64,000 bases of DNA from Streptomyces physcomitrii. GTDB lineage: Bacteria; Actinomycetota; Actinomycetes; Streptomycetales; Streptomycetaceae. Below are positions 1 to 9,819 of the stretch, piece by piece. The notes beneath the pieces were generated by a model. That model was not told the origin of the DNA, made no database searches, and was given only the letters and a program-made list of their open reading frames with translations. Within the stretch, counting starts at the first letter, position 1. Every line of letters begins with the position of its first letter. The translations under genes were made by a program, and so were the position numbers. The DNA lies in NCBI RefSeq assembly GCF_012273655.1, contig NZ_JAAWWP010000002.1, forward strand, positions 62,001-126,000, given 5' to 3'.

Positions 1-143
1 AGCTTCTCGGTGACCGACAGCGGGGTGGTGTGCAGCGCGGGGCGCGAGCGCAGGAACTCCCCTGCGTGGCCGAGGAATTCACCGACGTCTCCGGTCAGGT
101 GCCAGCCATCGGATCCGGAGCGGTACGAGTCATCGGGGTGCAT
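1..143 (-). CDS. GNAT-family N-acetyltransferase, N-terminal fragment cut by window edge
   Basis: Reading leftward from an ATG at 141-143, 47 codons stay open to the window edge with normal Streptomyces codon use. The peptide contains GEFLRSRPALHTTPLSVTEK, which I recognise as the N-terminal part of actinobacterial GNAT acetyltransferases (acyl-CoA-dependent acyl transfer to an unknown acceptor). The catalytic part lies outside the window. The last copy of the upstream octamer repeat (151-158) reads CGGGGACT on this strand, giving a GGGGA ribosome-binding site about 9 nt before the ATG. The gene follows the TetR gene on the same strand. Confidence 0.6.
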   Translation of the reverse strand, partial: MHPDDSYRSGSDGWHLTGDVGEFLGHAGEFLRSRPALHTTPLSVTEK

Positions 144-150
144 ACTCCAT

Positions 151-214
151 AGTCCCCGAGTCCCCGAGTCCCCGAGTCCCCGAGTCCCCGAGTCCCCGAG
201 TCCCCGAGTCCCCG
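151..214. repeat. Octamer tandem repeat, eight exact copies of AGTCCCCG
   Basis: Eight uninterrupted identical 8-bp units fill the gap between the 3' end of the TetR gene and the start of the GNAT gene. The unit nearest the GNAT start supplies its likely ribosome-binding site. Perfect short arrays like this are prone to slipped-strand copy-number change. Confidence 0.95.
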
Positions 215-245
215 GCGGCCGGCTGCAGATCCGGGGCCCGAGCCC

Positions 246-848
246 TCAACTCCCCGTCGACAGCGTCCTCATGAGGAGGCGGCTGCGGCGGACCATCTGC
301 TCGGCGGACTGCTCCGGGTGCCGCAGCCACCAGTTGACCAGGGCGGTCACCGCGCTCACCCAGACCTCGGTGAGGGCCGCCCGGTCCAGCGGATCGGCGG
401 AGCCCGCCGCGGCGAGGGCCTCGGCGACCCCGCGCTCGGCCTGGTCGGCGATGCGGGCACGTACCGCCAGGGCGGCCTCGGCCGCCTCGCCCTCCGGTGG
501 GAGGGTCCGGTCGAAGACGGTGTTCCAGACGTAGGGCCGGGGTTCGAGGACGGTGAAGACGGCCCGCAGGGTCTGCTCCACCTTGGCCGCGGTATCGCCG
601 GGCCGGGCGAGCACCTCCTCGATGGCCTCCGCGAGCTGCCCGCCGGCCCGCCGCACACAGGCGGCGAACAGTCCGTCCTTGGTCCCGAAGTACCCGTGCA
701 CCAGCGGTTTGGAGATGCCCGCCTCAGCGGCGACCGAGGCGATCGACACCGCGGCGTAGCCCTTGCGCCCGAAGGCGTCCGTCGCCACGTCCAGGATCTG
801 GCGCTCGCGCTCGGCCCGCGGTACGCCCTTGGTCCCCACTTCACCCAT
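246..848 (-). CDS. TetR/AcrR-family transcriptional regulator
   Basis: This 200-residue protein is a typical one-domain TetR repressor. Residues 15-60 form the N-terminal three-helix DNA-binding unit, with the helix-turn-helix at about 38-57 (ISKPLVHGYFGTKDGLF is the family signature). The rest is a helical ligand-binding domain of unknown ligand. It is divergent from the sterol-desaturase-type gene at 1030, and a 10-bp-arm inverted repeat lies in that gene's promoter region. The natural inference is that it represses its neighbour and possibly itself. Its own upstream region carries six copies of a 12-bp repeat. Confidence 0.9.
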   Translation of the reverse strand: MGEVGTKGVPRAERERQILDVATDAFGRKGYAAVSIASVAAEAGISKPLVHGYFGTKDGLFAACVRRAGGQLAEAIEEVLARPGDTAAKVEQTLRAVFTVLEPRPYVWNTVFDRTLPPEGEAAEAALAVRARIADQAERGVAEALAAAGSADPLDRAALTEVWVSAVTALVNWWLRHPEQSAEQMVRRSRLLMRTLSTGS

Positions 849-885
849 CGGGCCATCTAATCACCGGGGGTCCCGGGCGGTTTCG

Positions 886-957
886 GAGTGGGTTCTGGAC
901 TGGGTTCTGGACTGGGTTCCGAAGTGGGTCCCGATGTGGGTCGCGTGGTGGGTTCCG
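886..957. repeat. Six-copy degenerate 12-bp tandem repeat upstream of the TetR gene
   Basis: Units of 12 bp (consensus roughly GAGTGGGTTCTG) start at 886, 898, 910, 922, 934 and 946. The second and third copies differ by one base and the others by two to four. The array begins about 38 bp upstream of the TetR start codon, where a promoter or operator would be expected. Confidence 0.85.
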
Positions 958-971
958 GGCCGGACCGACTC

Positions 972-1019
972 TTGACAGCATGAATTGACTTTTGAGTAAC
1001 TTACCTAGAAGTCAATTCA
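972..1019 (+). promoter_or_regulatory. Promoter/operator region of the membrane hydroxylase gene with 10-bp-arm inverted repeat
   Basis: A perfect inverted repeat TGAATTGACT (981-990) / AGTCAATTCA (1010-1019) with a 19-bp spacer lies directly before the ribosome-binding site (GGAGG, 1021-1025). A TTGACA hexamer at 972-977 could be a -35 box; no clear -10 was seen. The local base composition is much more AT-rich than the surroundings. The likely binder is the divergent TetR protein. Confidence 0.6.
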
Positions 1020-1029
1020 AGGAGGCGCC

Positions 1030-2025
<996 letters not shown>

Positions 2026-3362
2026 CCGAGACGGCGAGGGTGAGCGGGTAGAGGACCGCGAAGTCGCCGATGTCCAGGGTGCCGAGCTGCTTGTCCGTCC
2101 ACTCCAGCCAGCCGACGATCACCACCATGTGCCAGAGGAAGACCCCGTACGAGATCCGGCCGAGCCAGGCCGGGAGCGGGGATCCGAGCAGGCGGGCGGG
2201 TGCGCTGCCGTCGGCCAGGAGCAGCGGGGCGGCGAGGCCGGCCGCGGTCAGCAGGTGGCAGAGGTGCTCCACCACGACCTCGCGGGAGGAGGGGATCGCG
2301 GCCACGTCCCCGGCGAGCGGGGTGGAGACCACCACCTGCGCAGCCAGGGCGAGCAGCCAGCAGGCCCACGGGTACCGCCGCACCAGCTCGGCCGCCCGCG
2401 GCGGCCGGGCGGCGCGCGCGGTGCGGGCGGCGAGCAGGGCGAGGGCCATTCCGGCGGCGAAGTAGCCCGCGTAGGCGGGCAGCCAGAGGCGGGCGACGGG
2501 CTCCTGCACCAGCGGGTCCCGGTAGAGGACCGCCACCCACACCACGCTCAGCAGCACGAGCGCACCGAGCAGGGCGAGGGCCGCGCCCGTCCTGCCCCGC
2601 GCGAGCAGCCGGTGCAGGGCGAGGGCGAGCAGCGGGAGCAGCGCGTAGTAGGAGACCTCGGTGGCCAGGCTCCAGGTCTGCGAGAGGCTCATGGTCAGCG
2701 AGTCCCGCTCGTAGATCACCTGGAGCAGCAGGATCCGGGTGGTGCGGCCCGCCTCGTCGAGGCGTTCGCGCTCGAAGAGCAGCAGCGCCGTGAGGGCGGC
2801 GAGCCAGTACGCGGGGACGACGCGCAGCAGCCGGTGCCAGTAGTAGCGACCGGTGTGCGGCGCCCGGCGGCCGTCCAGGGCGGCTTCGGCCCAGGGGCGG
2901 TAGAGCAGCAGCCCGGAGATGACGAAGAAGATCGGGACGGCGACCGCGAAGCCGCTCAGCACGGGCCCGAGCGGCCCCTCCTCCCCGAGGCCGGGCACCT
3001 GCCCGGTGAAGATGCCGACGTGCATGCTGACCACGAGCAGCGCGGCGAGGGCCCGCAGCCCGTCGACGGCCGGGGCGTAACCGCGCGCGGTGTCCGCGAC
3101 CCCGGCGCCGCCCGCGGTGGAACCCGGCGGGGCCGCGGCGCCGGCCGCGGTACCCGCAGCGCCGGAGGCCGACGGCGCCCCGGCAGCCCCACCCGCGACT
3201 CCGGAGACCGGCGGTGCCCCGGCCCCGCCCGAGGTGCCCGAGGGCAGCGGCGCCCTCGTCTCCTCCACGGACTCCCCCATGTGCTCCCCCTGACGACCGC
3301 GGCTCCGGGCCGGTACGGCAACTGGCCGAAGGCTAGGGGGACTTGGCGGCGCCGTCCCACCC

Positions 3363-4391
3363 CTAACGCTCCCCCTGCGACCCCGTCCCCGCTGCGCCCC
3401 GGGCCGCCCCGCCCGGTGTCGGGTCCAGATAGACCCGGCTCACCGCGGGGAAGCGCTCCTTGAGCCGCCGTTCGGCCTCCTCGCAGGACTGCTCGACCTC
3501 GGCCGCGGTGGACGCGTCCCGGAAGTCGACCTTCGCCGCGACCAGGGCGTCGCCGGGCCCCTGCACCAGGGTGATCACATCGAGTACGTCCTGCACATGG
3601 CGCACGGCGAGCAGCTCCTCGCGGATGGCCGCGCGGGTACGGGGCGGCAGCGGGCGCCCGATGAGCAGGTCGGCGTTGGAGCGGCCGAGCACCCAGGCCA
3701 CGTAGACGAGGAGGAGGCCGATGCCGAGCGAGGCGACGCCGTCCCAGACACCCGAGCCGGTGAGCTGGCCGAGCAGCAGTCCGAGCGCGGCCGTCGCCAG
3801 ACCCACCAGGGCCGCCGAGTCCTCCAGGACCACCGCCTTGACCGTGGTGTCGGTGGTGCGGCGCAGATAGTGCCGGGTCCGCACCCCGTACCGGGAGGCC
3901 TCCGCGCGCACCTGCTTCAGCCCGGTCCGCAGCGAGAAGCCCTCCAGTACGGCGGCGATCGCGAGCACCAGGTACGAGACCAGCGGGCTGCCCGGCTCCT
4001 CGGTGTGGGTGAGGGTGTGGACGCCGTCGTAGAGGGCGAAGACGCCGCCGCCGACGAAGGTGGCGACCGAGGCGAGGAGCGCCCAGACATAGCGCTCGGG
4101 GCCGTAGCCGAGGGGGTGGTCCTCGTCGGGGGCGCGCTCGCTGCGCTTGAGGGCGGTGAGCAGCATCAGCTCGGTGACGGTGTCGGCGACCGAGTGCGCG
4201 GCCTCGGAGAGCATCGCGCTGGAGCCGCTGAGCAGGCCCGCGACCGCCTTGGCCGCGGCGATACCGAAGTTGGCGGCCGCGGCGACGAGCACGGTGAAGG
4301 TGCTCTCGCCCGGCTGCTGCGCCCGGCGGTCCCGCTGCTCCTGCCGCCGTTCCTTTTCCTGTCCCTGGCCCGGTCCCTGATCGCCCGTCAT
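3363..4391 (-). CDS. Cation diffusion facilitator (CDF) family metal exporter
   Basis: The 342-residue protein has a charged N-terminal tail, six predicted membrane helices and a C-terminal cytoplasmic ferredoxin-like domain. Helix II contains SEAAHSVADTVTE with the H-x3-D metal site. Helix V carries VVLEDSAALVG, in which Glu-Asp replaces the usual HxxxD. This pattern resembles the SLC30A9-like branch rather than ZitB, so the transported ion (Zn, Mn or other) is uncertain. The thioesterase gene lies upstream on the same strand with a 33-bp gap; a functional link is not obvious. Confidence 0.88.
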   Translation of the reverse strand: MTGDQGPGQGQEKERRQEQRDRRAQQPGESTFTVLVAAAANFGIAAAKAVAGLLSGSSAMLSEAAHSVADTVTELMLLTALKRSERAPDEDHPLGYGPERYVWALLASVATFVGGGVFALYDGVHTLTHTEEPGSPLVSYLVLAIAAVLEGFSLRTGLKQVRAEASRYGVRTRHYLRRTTDTTVKAVVLEDSAALVGLATAALGLLLGQLTGSGVWDGVASLGIGLLLVYVAWVLGRSNADLLIGRPLPPRTRAAIREELLAVRHVQDVLDVITLVQGPGDALVAAKVDFRDASTAAEVEQSCEEAERRLKERFPAVSRVYLDPTPGGAARGAAGTGSQGER

Positions 4392-4424
4392 GCACCGGAC
4401 GGTAAGCCGCGGGGCGGCCGCCGC

Positions 4425-5306
4425 TCAGCGGGGCACGCGGACCACGCCCTCCTGGATCACCGAGATCGCCAGCCTGCCGTCCTGGGTGTAGATACGGGCC
4501 TGGCCGAGGCCGCGCCCGCCGGAGGCCGAGGGGGACTCCTGGTCGTAGAGCAGCCACTCGTCGGCGCGGAAGGGGCGGTGGAACCACATCGCGTGGTCGA
4601 GGGAGGCGCCGACCACGTCGCCGACGGCCCAGCCGCCGCGCCCGTGCGCGAGCAGCACCGAGTCGAGCAGGGTCATGTCGGAGACATAGGTGGCGAGGCA
4701 GACGTGGAGCAGCGGGTCGTCCACCGGCCCGTCCAGCTTGCCCCGGGTGCGGAACCAGACCTGCGACCGCGGCTCGCGCGGGGTGCCGACGCTGCCCCAC
4801 GGCGGCTCGTCCACATAGCGCAGGTCCACCGAGGCGCGGGTGGCCAGCATGGACTCGACGACCCGCGGTTCGGTGAAGACCTCCCGGTAGCGGGGCAGCG
4901 CCTCCTCGGCGGTGGGCAGCGTCTCCGGGTCCGGCGCCTCGGGCATCGGCGCCTGGTGCTCCATGCCCTCCTCGTACGCCTGGAAGGAGGCGGAGAGATG
5001 GAAGATCGGCTTGCCGTGCTGGACGGCGACGACCCGGCGGGTGGTGAAGGAGCGGCCGTCGCGGATGCGGTCGACGTTGTAGACGATCGGCGCGCCGGGG
5101 TCGCCGGTGCGCAGGAAGTACGAGTGCAGCGAGTGCGCGGGCCGGTCCGCGGGGACGGTGCGCCCGGCGGCGACCAGGGCCTGTGCGGCGACCTGGCCGC
5201 CGAAGACGCGCGGGACGAAGGCCGAACGCGACTGCCCGCGGAACATGTCCTCCTCGATCCGTTCGAGGTCGAGCAGATCGAGGAGGGACTGGAGTGCCTG
5301 GTGCAT
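4425..5306 (-). CDS. tesB: Acyl-CoA thioesterase II (TesB family)
   Basis: This 293-residue double-hotdog protein hydrolyses acyl-CoA to free acid and CoA. It shows the two hotdog repeats expected of TesB, the DHAMWFHRPFRADEWLLY motif of the second repeat (catalytic Asp), and a C-terminal Gln in VIQEGVVRVPR. The length matches the family. The acyl-CoA dehydrogenase gene lies just upstream on the same strand, separated by a hairpin, which fits a role in fatty-acid degradation or CoA recycling. Confidence 0.9.
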   Translation of the reverse strand: MHQALQSLLDLLDLERIEEDMFRGQSRSAFVPRVFGGQVAAQALVAAGRTVPADRPAHSLHSYFLRTGDPGAPIVYNVDRIRDGRSFTTRRVVAVQHGKPIFHLSASFQAYEEGMEHQAPMPEAPDPETLPTAEEALPRYREVFTEPRVVESMLATRASVDLRYVDEPPWGSVGTPREPRSQVWFRTRGKLDGPVDDPLLHVCLATYVSDMTLLDSVLLAHGRGGWAVGDVVGASLDHAMWFHRPFRADEWLLYDQESPSASGGRGLGQARIYTQDGRLAISVIQEGVVRVPR

Positions 5307-5336
5307 GAGCGGAGCCTGTCAGCCTTCGTTTCCGTC

Positions 5337-5361
5337 GCCGGTGACCTGCCGGGTCACCGGC
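5337..5361 (-). terminator. Hairpin between acyl-CoA dehydrogenase and tesB
   Basis: GCCGGTGACC / GGTCACCGGC form a perfect 10-bp stem with a 5-nt loop in the 105-bp gap after the dehydrogenase stop. There is no T-tract, as is usual in Streptomyces. It may separate the two genes or attenuate read-through. Confidence 0.5.
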
Positions 5362-5411
5362 GCATGTCGTACGGCCTGGCGGTCACCGGCACATGCGGTG
5401 CGGACTGCCGG

Positions 5412-6569
5412 TCACAGGCCCATGTTCTTCGCGATGATCATCTTCATGACCTCGCTGGTGCCACCGTAGATGCGGTTGACCCGGTTGTCCGCGTAGAGGC
5501 GGGCGATCGGGTACTCGTTCATATAGCCGTAACCGCCGTGCAGCTGAAGGCACTTGTCGATCACCCGGTGGGCGACCTCGGTGCAGAACAGCTTGGCGCT
5601 GGCGGCCTCGGCGGGGCTCAGCTCACCGGCGTCCAGGGCCTCCAGGGCGCGGTCCGCGACGGCCTGGGCGGCGTCCACCTCGGCCTGGCAGCCGGCCAGC
5701 TCGAACTTGGTGTTCTGGAAGGAGGCCACGGTCTTGCCGAAGACGGTGCGGTCCTCGACGTACTGCTGGGCGAAGCGGACCGCGGCGGCGGCCTGGGAGT
5801 AGGCGCCGAAGGCGATGCCGAGGCGCTCCTGCGGCAGGTTCTGGCCGAGGTAGGAGAAGCCCTTGTGCTCCTCGCCGAGCAGGTCCTCGACCGGGACCTT
5901 GACGTCGGTGAAGGAGAGTTCGGCGGTGTCGGAGGTCTTCAGGCCCAGCTTGTCCAGCTTGCGGCCGACCGCGTACCCCTCGGACTTGGTGTCCACCACG
6001 AGCAGCGAGATGCCGTGGCGGCGGTCCTCGGCGGTGGGCGCCGCGGTGCGGGCGCAGACGATGACGCGGTCGGCGTGCACACCGCCGGTGATGAAGGTCT
6101 TGGCGCCGTTGAGGAGGTAGTGGCTGCCGTCCTCGGAGAGCTTGGCGGTGGTCTTCATGCCCGCGAGGTCGGAGCCGGTGCCGGGCTCGGTCATGGCGAT
6201 GGCGTACATGGTCTGCCCGGAGACGAAGTCCGGCAGCCAGCGCTTCTTCTGCTCCTCGGTGGCGTACGCCTTGAGGTAGGGCAGGCAGAGCGCGACATGC
6301 ACCCCGGAGCCGCCGAAGGAGACACCCGCGCGGGCGCACTCCTCGTAGATCACGGCCTGGTACTTGAAGGACTCCTCGCCCGCGCCGCCGTACTCCTCCG
6401 GCACCTCGATGCCGAAGATGCCCAGCTCACCGAGCTTGTAGTAGAAGTCGCGCGGCGCCTGACCCGCGGCGTACCACTCGTCGTAGACCGGGACGACCTC
6501 GGCCTCGATGAAGGCCCGGATGGTCTCCCGGAACGCCTCGTGGTCCTCTTGGAAAACGGTACGGCGCAC
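5412..6569 (-). CDS. Acyl-CoA dehydrogenase
   Basis: This 385-residue flavoprotein performs the first oxidation step of fatty or branched-chain acyl-CoA catabolism. All family signatures are present: the FAD-binding AMTEPGTGSDLAGMKT, the LHGGYGYMNEYP motif and the C-terminal YGGTSEVM with the catalytic Glu. The ATG at 6569 gives a full-length protein. The upstream region holds an AAGCGCTT-centred palindrome of the sort found before fatty-acid catabolism genes. The nearby tesB supports a beta-oxidation-type role. Confidence 0.93.
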   Translation of the reverse strand: MRRTVFQEDHEAFRETIRAFIEAEVVPVYDEWYAAGQAPRDFYYKLGELGIFGIEVPEEYGGAGEESFKYQAVIYEECARAGVSFGGSGVHVALCLPYLKAYATEEQKKRWLPDFVSGQTMYAIAMTEPGTGSDLAGMKTTAKLSEDGSHYLLNGAKTFITGGVHADRVIVCARTAAPTAEDRRHGISLLVVDTKSEGYAVGRKLDKLGLKTSDTAELSFTDVKVPVEDLLGEEHKGFSYLGQNLPQERLGIAFGAYSQAAAAVRFAQQYVEDRTVFGKTVASFQNTKFELAGCQAEVDAAQAVADRALEALDAGELSPAEAASAKLFCTEVAHRVIDKCLQLHGGYGYMNEYPIARLYADNRVNRIYGGTSEVMKMIIAKNMGL

Positions 6570-6862
6570 GAACGGCCTCCCTGAACTCTGGCTTCGGCTC
6601 GGCGGGCCCCGATTCCCGGACGGCCCTGCGGTGGGCGCTCACCCGCTGCACGAGAAGGTGTCTAAGCGCTTGCTCATATCAGGCTACCCGTCGGTCACTT
6701 CGCAGTCCAGAGACCTGCGTCACGCGAGGCACCCCCTCGGAAGGACGAATTCCGCCGATCAAGCTCTCGACCAGGTGTTAAACCTTCAAACATTAACCCG
6801 TTCGAGCTAATATCCACCCAACTGGGCGATCTTCCCGCCTCACGCTCCGTAGCGTCCTGACC
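6570..6862. other. Divergent intergenic region with AAGCGCTT palindrome and AT-rich segment
   Basis: No gene is seen here. CTAAGCGCTTGC, with the exact 8-bp palindrome AAGCGCTT at 6664-6671, is a candidate operator for the acyl-CoA dehydrogenase. Bases 6775-6825 are unusually AT-rich for this genome and probably hold the promoter of the broken Rpn-like gene at 6863. Confidence 0.45.
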
Positions 6863-7837
6863 ATGGTCAGTTCCTCTCATGAGGCGATGCACCGGATCTT
6901 CCAGGAGGATCCGGGGATCTTCGCCCGGACGTTCGAGAAATTCGGCGTGCCCTTCGCCCACTCCGTACAGGTGTCCTATCTGCCGACCGATCTCACCGAG
7001 ATCCAGCCCCTGGAACGCAGAGTCGACACCCTGTTGCGCTTCGACGGCGCGGACGGCGACAGCCGCCTGCTGCTCGTGGAGGCCCAGAGCAAGCGCGACC
7101 CCGCCAAGCCGTCGAGCTGGGCCTACTACGCCTCCCATCTCCACGCGAAGTACAAGGTGCCGCCCCTGCTCCTGGTGGTGTGCTAGGACCGGAGCACCGC
7201 GCGGTGGGCCGCGGGCCCCTTCCGGATCGGGCCGCCGCAGTGGGCGACGCTGCAACTGCGCCCCCTGGTCGTCGGCCCCGACAACACTCCCGTCATCACC
7301 GACCCCTCGACCGCGGCCGAGGACATCCCGCTGGCCGCACTCTCCGCGATCACCCACGCCTACGACAAGGGCGCCGATGCCATACTGAAGGCCTTGGCAG
7401 GAGCCCTGAAGACGGTGGACGAAACCACCGCCGGCACTTTCGTCGAACTGGTCTCACTGGGCCTGACCAACAGCCCGGCCCTGAACACCTGGAGGACCCT
7501 GATGGCTGTCGATCTCTCCTTCTTCCGCTCCCCCATCGCCAACGAGATCCGGGACGAGGGCCGAGAAGAAGGCCGACAGGAAGGCCGACAAGAAGGCCGA
7601 GCGAACGCCAAGGCCGAGGCCGTACTCAAGGTCCTCGACGCCCGAGGCATCGCCCTCACCGACACCCACCGCCAACACCTCACCACCTGCCAGGACCTGA
7701 ACCTCCTCGACACCTGGTTCGACCGCAGCCTCGCCGCCACCACAGCCGAGGAGATCTTCGCGGGCGGTGGCGTCGCCGGATCAGCCACCGCGGGAACGGT
7801 CACGCCGGAGTCGACGGAAAGGCCCCGCGAGCAGTGA
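6863..7837 (+). pseudogene. Rpn/transposase-like (PD-(D/E)XK) protein gene interrupted by a single in-frame amber codon
   Basis: Codons 1-107 encode a recombination-promoting-nuclease-like N-terminus (HRIFQEDPGIFARTFEKFGV, then LLLVEAQSKRDPAKPSSWAYYASHLHAK, here quoted in parts). TAG at 7184-7186 then stops the frame. The same frame continues open for 216 more codons to TGA at 7835, with intact family sequence (ARWAAGPFRIGPPQWATLQL and the EGREEGRQEGR hinge). Full length would be 324 residues. A CAG-to-TAG change is the simplest explanation. Amber suppression or recoding is possible but no evidence for it is visible. Confidence 0.8.
7514..7767. repeat. First copy of a ~230-250 bp direct duplication (second copy 7843-8072)
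   Basis: The segment starting CTCTCCTTCTTCCGC is repeated almost identically at 7843-8072. The first copy has 24 extra bases, two more units of the 12-bp GAAGGCCGACA(A/G) repeat that encodes the GRQE hinge. Only a few substitutions separate the copies, so the duplication is recent. Confidence 0.9.
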
Positions 7838-8085
7838 CTCGCCTCTCCTTCTTCCGCTCCCCCATCGCCAACGAGATCCGGGACGAGGGCCGAGAAGAAG
7901 GCCGAGCGAGCGCCAAGGCCGAGGCCGTACTCAAGGTCCTCGACGCCCGAGGCATCACTCTCACCGACGCCCACCGCCAACACCTCACCACCTGCCAGGA
8001 CCTGAACCTCCTCGACACCTGGTTCGACCGCAGCCTCGCCGCCACCACGGCCGAGGAGATCTTCGCGGGCGGGACGGAGGCCTGA
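7834..8085 (+). CDS. Duplicated C-terminal fragment of the Rpn-like protein
   Basis: The 83-codon frame starts at a GTG that overlaps the stop of the preceding frame (GTGA), a translational-coupling arrangement. It encodes TRLSFFRSPIANEIRDEG and a tail almost identical to residues 217-300 of the broken upstream gene. It lacks the nuclease-like core, so it is either a remnant of tandem duplication or a free C-terminal domain. Function unknown. Confidence 0.5.
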   Translation: MTRLSFFRSPIANEIRDEGREEGRASAKAEAVLKVLDARGITLTDAHRQHLTTCQDLNLLDTWFDRSLAATTAEEIFAGGTEA

Positions 8086-8088
8086 CGT

Positions 8089-8146
8089 ACGGAAGCGGGG
8101 CGGGTGCCGGGGCTGAAGTCAGCTCCGGTACCCGCCCCGCTTCCGT
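8089..8146. terminator. Strong bidirectional hairpin terminator
   Basis: ACGGAAGCGGGGCGGG pairs with CCCGCCCCGCTTCCGT, extended inward by GTGCCGG/CCGGTAC-type pairing, giving a stem of over 20 bp. It lies between the stops of the convergent Rpn-fragment (8085) and AI-2E-transporter (8153) genes. Confidence 0.85.
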
Positions 8147-8152
8147 CGTGTC

Positions 8153-9586
8153 TCAGCCGGGCTCGCTCCCCGGTGGGGGCTTTCCGGGGGAGGGGTCGGC
8201 CGGGGTGTCCGCCGGGCCGGTGGTCCCCGTGACCGGAGCGGTGCCCGGCGGCGGGGTGGCCCCCGGGTCCGTGACGCGGTCCGCCGGGGCCGTGTCCACC
8301 GGGGCGCCGACCGGGGCGACTTCGAGTGCCGTGGCGCCGTGCGGGCCGGGTGGGTGCGGGGCGGTTTCGTGGCCGTACGAGCGCAGGTAGCCGACGACCG
8401 TGTTGGTGACCGCGACGAGAGGGACGGCGACGACGGCGCCGCCGATGCCGGCGATCATGCCGCCCGCGGCGACCGAGAGGATCACCGCGAGGGGGTGGAC
8501 CCGTACCGCGCGGCCGAGGATGAAGGGCTGCAGGATGTGGCCCTCGATCTGCTGGACCGCGAGGACCACCACGAGCGTCATCACGCCGGTGAACACGCCC
8601 TGGGTGACCAGCGCGACGACCACCGCGAGCGCGCCCGAGGCGACCGCGCCGACCAGCGGGATGAAGGAGAACAGGAAGATGAAGACGGCCAGCGGCACCG
8701 CCATCGGCACGCCGAGGAAGTAGATGCCGAGGCCGATGAAGAGGGCGTCGATGAAGGCGACTATCACCGTGCCGCGGACATAGGCGGTGAGCGTCTGCCA
8801 GGCGCGCGGTCCCGCGCCCGCGATGCCCGGGCGGGCGGCGGCGGGGACCAGCTTGAGCGTCCACTGCCAGATGCGCGGGCCGTCGTAGAGCAGGAAGAGC
8901 GTGGAGAACATCGCGAGGAGCATCCCGGTGAGGGTCTCCATGATGACGGTGACGCCTTCGAGGCCCGCGGAGGTGATCTCCTCGGTGTTGGCGCCGACCG
9001 CCTCGCGCAGGCTCTTGGCGATGTCGTTGATCTGGTCCTCGGTGACGTGGAAGGGGCTGTTGAGCAGCCAGCGCCTCAACTCGTCGATGCCGTCCTGGAT
9101 CTGGGCCGAGAGGTTGTCGAGGTTCTCCATCACCTGCCAGACCACGAACCAGCCGACCAGGCCCATGATGACGAAGCCGAGCACGGCGGTGAGGGTGGTG
9201 GCCAGGCCGCGCGGCAGGCCGAGCCGGGTGAGCCGGGCGACGGTGGGCTGGAGCAGCGCGGTGATCAGCAGGGCCGCCACGAAGGCGAGGACGACGAGCT
9301 GGATCGCGCTGATGATCCGCATCAGCACCCAGACGGTGCCCGCGAGCACCAGGAGCCGCCAGCTCGCCTCGGCCGCGACCCGCACACCCCAGGGGACGGC
9401 GGCCACCGGATCGGGCTTCGGCGGCTTCACCGGTGCGGCCGCGGCGCTCGCGCCGGAAGCATCCGGGGTGGTCAACTTGTCTTGTTCGGCTCGGCGTTCG
9501 GCCTCGGCACGGCGCTCACCAAGGCGTTCGCCCATCCGTGTGAGGCCGCCGCCGACCGAGCCCAGCCAGGCTGGCAGTCGCGACAT
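8153..9586 (-). CDS. AI-2E / PerM family membrane transporter
   Basis: The family (UPF0118) contains eight-helix permeases proposed to export AI-2 or act as Na+/H+ antiporters; the substrate here is unknown. The 477-residue product has a ~90-residue hydrophilic Glu/Arg-rich N-terminus, then paired hydrophobic helices. Conserved features include GFVIMGLVGWFVVWQVMENL and IFLFSFIPLVGAVASGALA. I chose the ATG at 9586 rather than an upstream one because GAGGA lies 6 nt before it and MSRLPAWLG matches the family start. The C-terminus is a Pro/Gly/Thr-rich tail. Confidence 0.85.
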   Translation of the reverse strand: MSRLPAWLGSVGGGLTRMGERLGERRAEAERRAEQDKLTTPDASGASAAAAPVKPPKPDPVAAVPWGVRVAAEASWRLLVLAGTVWVLMRIISAIQLVVLAFVAALLITALLQPTVARLTRLGLPRGLATTLTAVLGFVIMGLVGWFVVWQVMENLDNLSAQIQDGIDELRRWLLNSPFHVTEDQINDIAKSLREAVGANTEEITSAGLEGVTVIMETLTGMLLAMFSTLFLLYDGPRIWQWTLKLVPAAARPGIAGAGPRAWQTLTAYVRGTVIVAFIDALFIGLGIYFLGVPMAVPLAVFIFLFSFIPLVGAVASGALAVVVALVTQGVFTGVMTLVVVLAVQQIEGHILQPFILGRAVRVHPLAVILSVAAGGMIAGIGGAVVAVPLVAVTNTVVGYLRSYGHETAPHPPGPHGATALEVAPVGAPVDTAPADRVTDPGATPPPGTAPVTGTTGPADTPADPSPGKPPPGSEPG

Positions 9587-9737
9587 GAATCGTCCTCTTC
9601 CCCCTGGGGGCGCGAACATCCGCCCCCCGGTGCGCACCGTCTCCCGGTACGCCGTGTCTGTCGTCTTCTCGGTACGCCGTCTCCGCGTACGTCCCGTCAC
9701 AGGTGCCCGCTCGGGCACTTCTCGAACGTACTACGCA

Positions 9738-9772
9738 CCAAGCCCCTCACCGTAGGACGGCGAGGGGCTTGG
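9738..9772 (-). terminator. Hairpin terminator after the transglycosylase gene
   Basis: CCAAGCCCCTC (9738-9748) pairs with GAGGGGCTTGG (9762-9772), a perfect 11-bp stem with a 13-nt loop, 48 bp after the stop of the convergent-side transglycosylase gene. Confidence 0.7.
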
Positions 9773-9819
9773 GGTGGTTGAGCGGAGACCGTGTGCCGGG
9801 CCCCGTACCAGGGGTCGGC

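Noticed and set aside
3597..6584. A 995-codon plus-strand open frame
   Set aside because: It lies antisense to the CDF, TesB and acyl-CoA dehydrogenase genes and has no recognisable domain.
6863..7186. Short 107-residue protein annotated as a normal gene
   Set aside because: The same reading frame continues with family sequence after the amber codon, so this is the front part of a broken gene.
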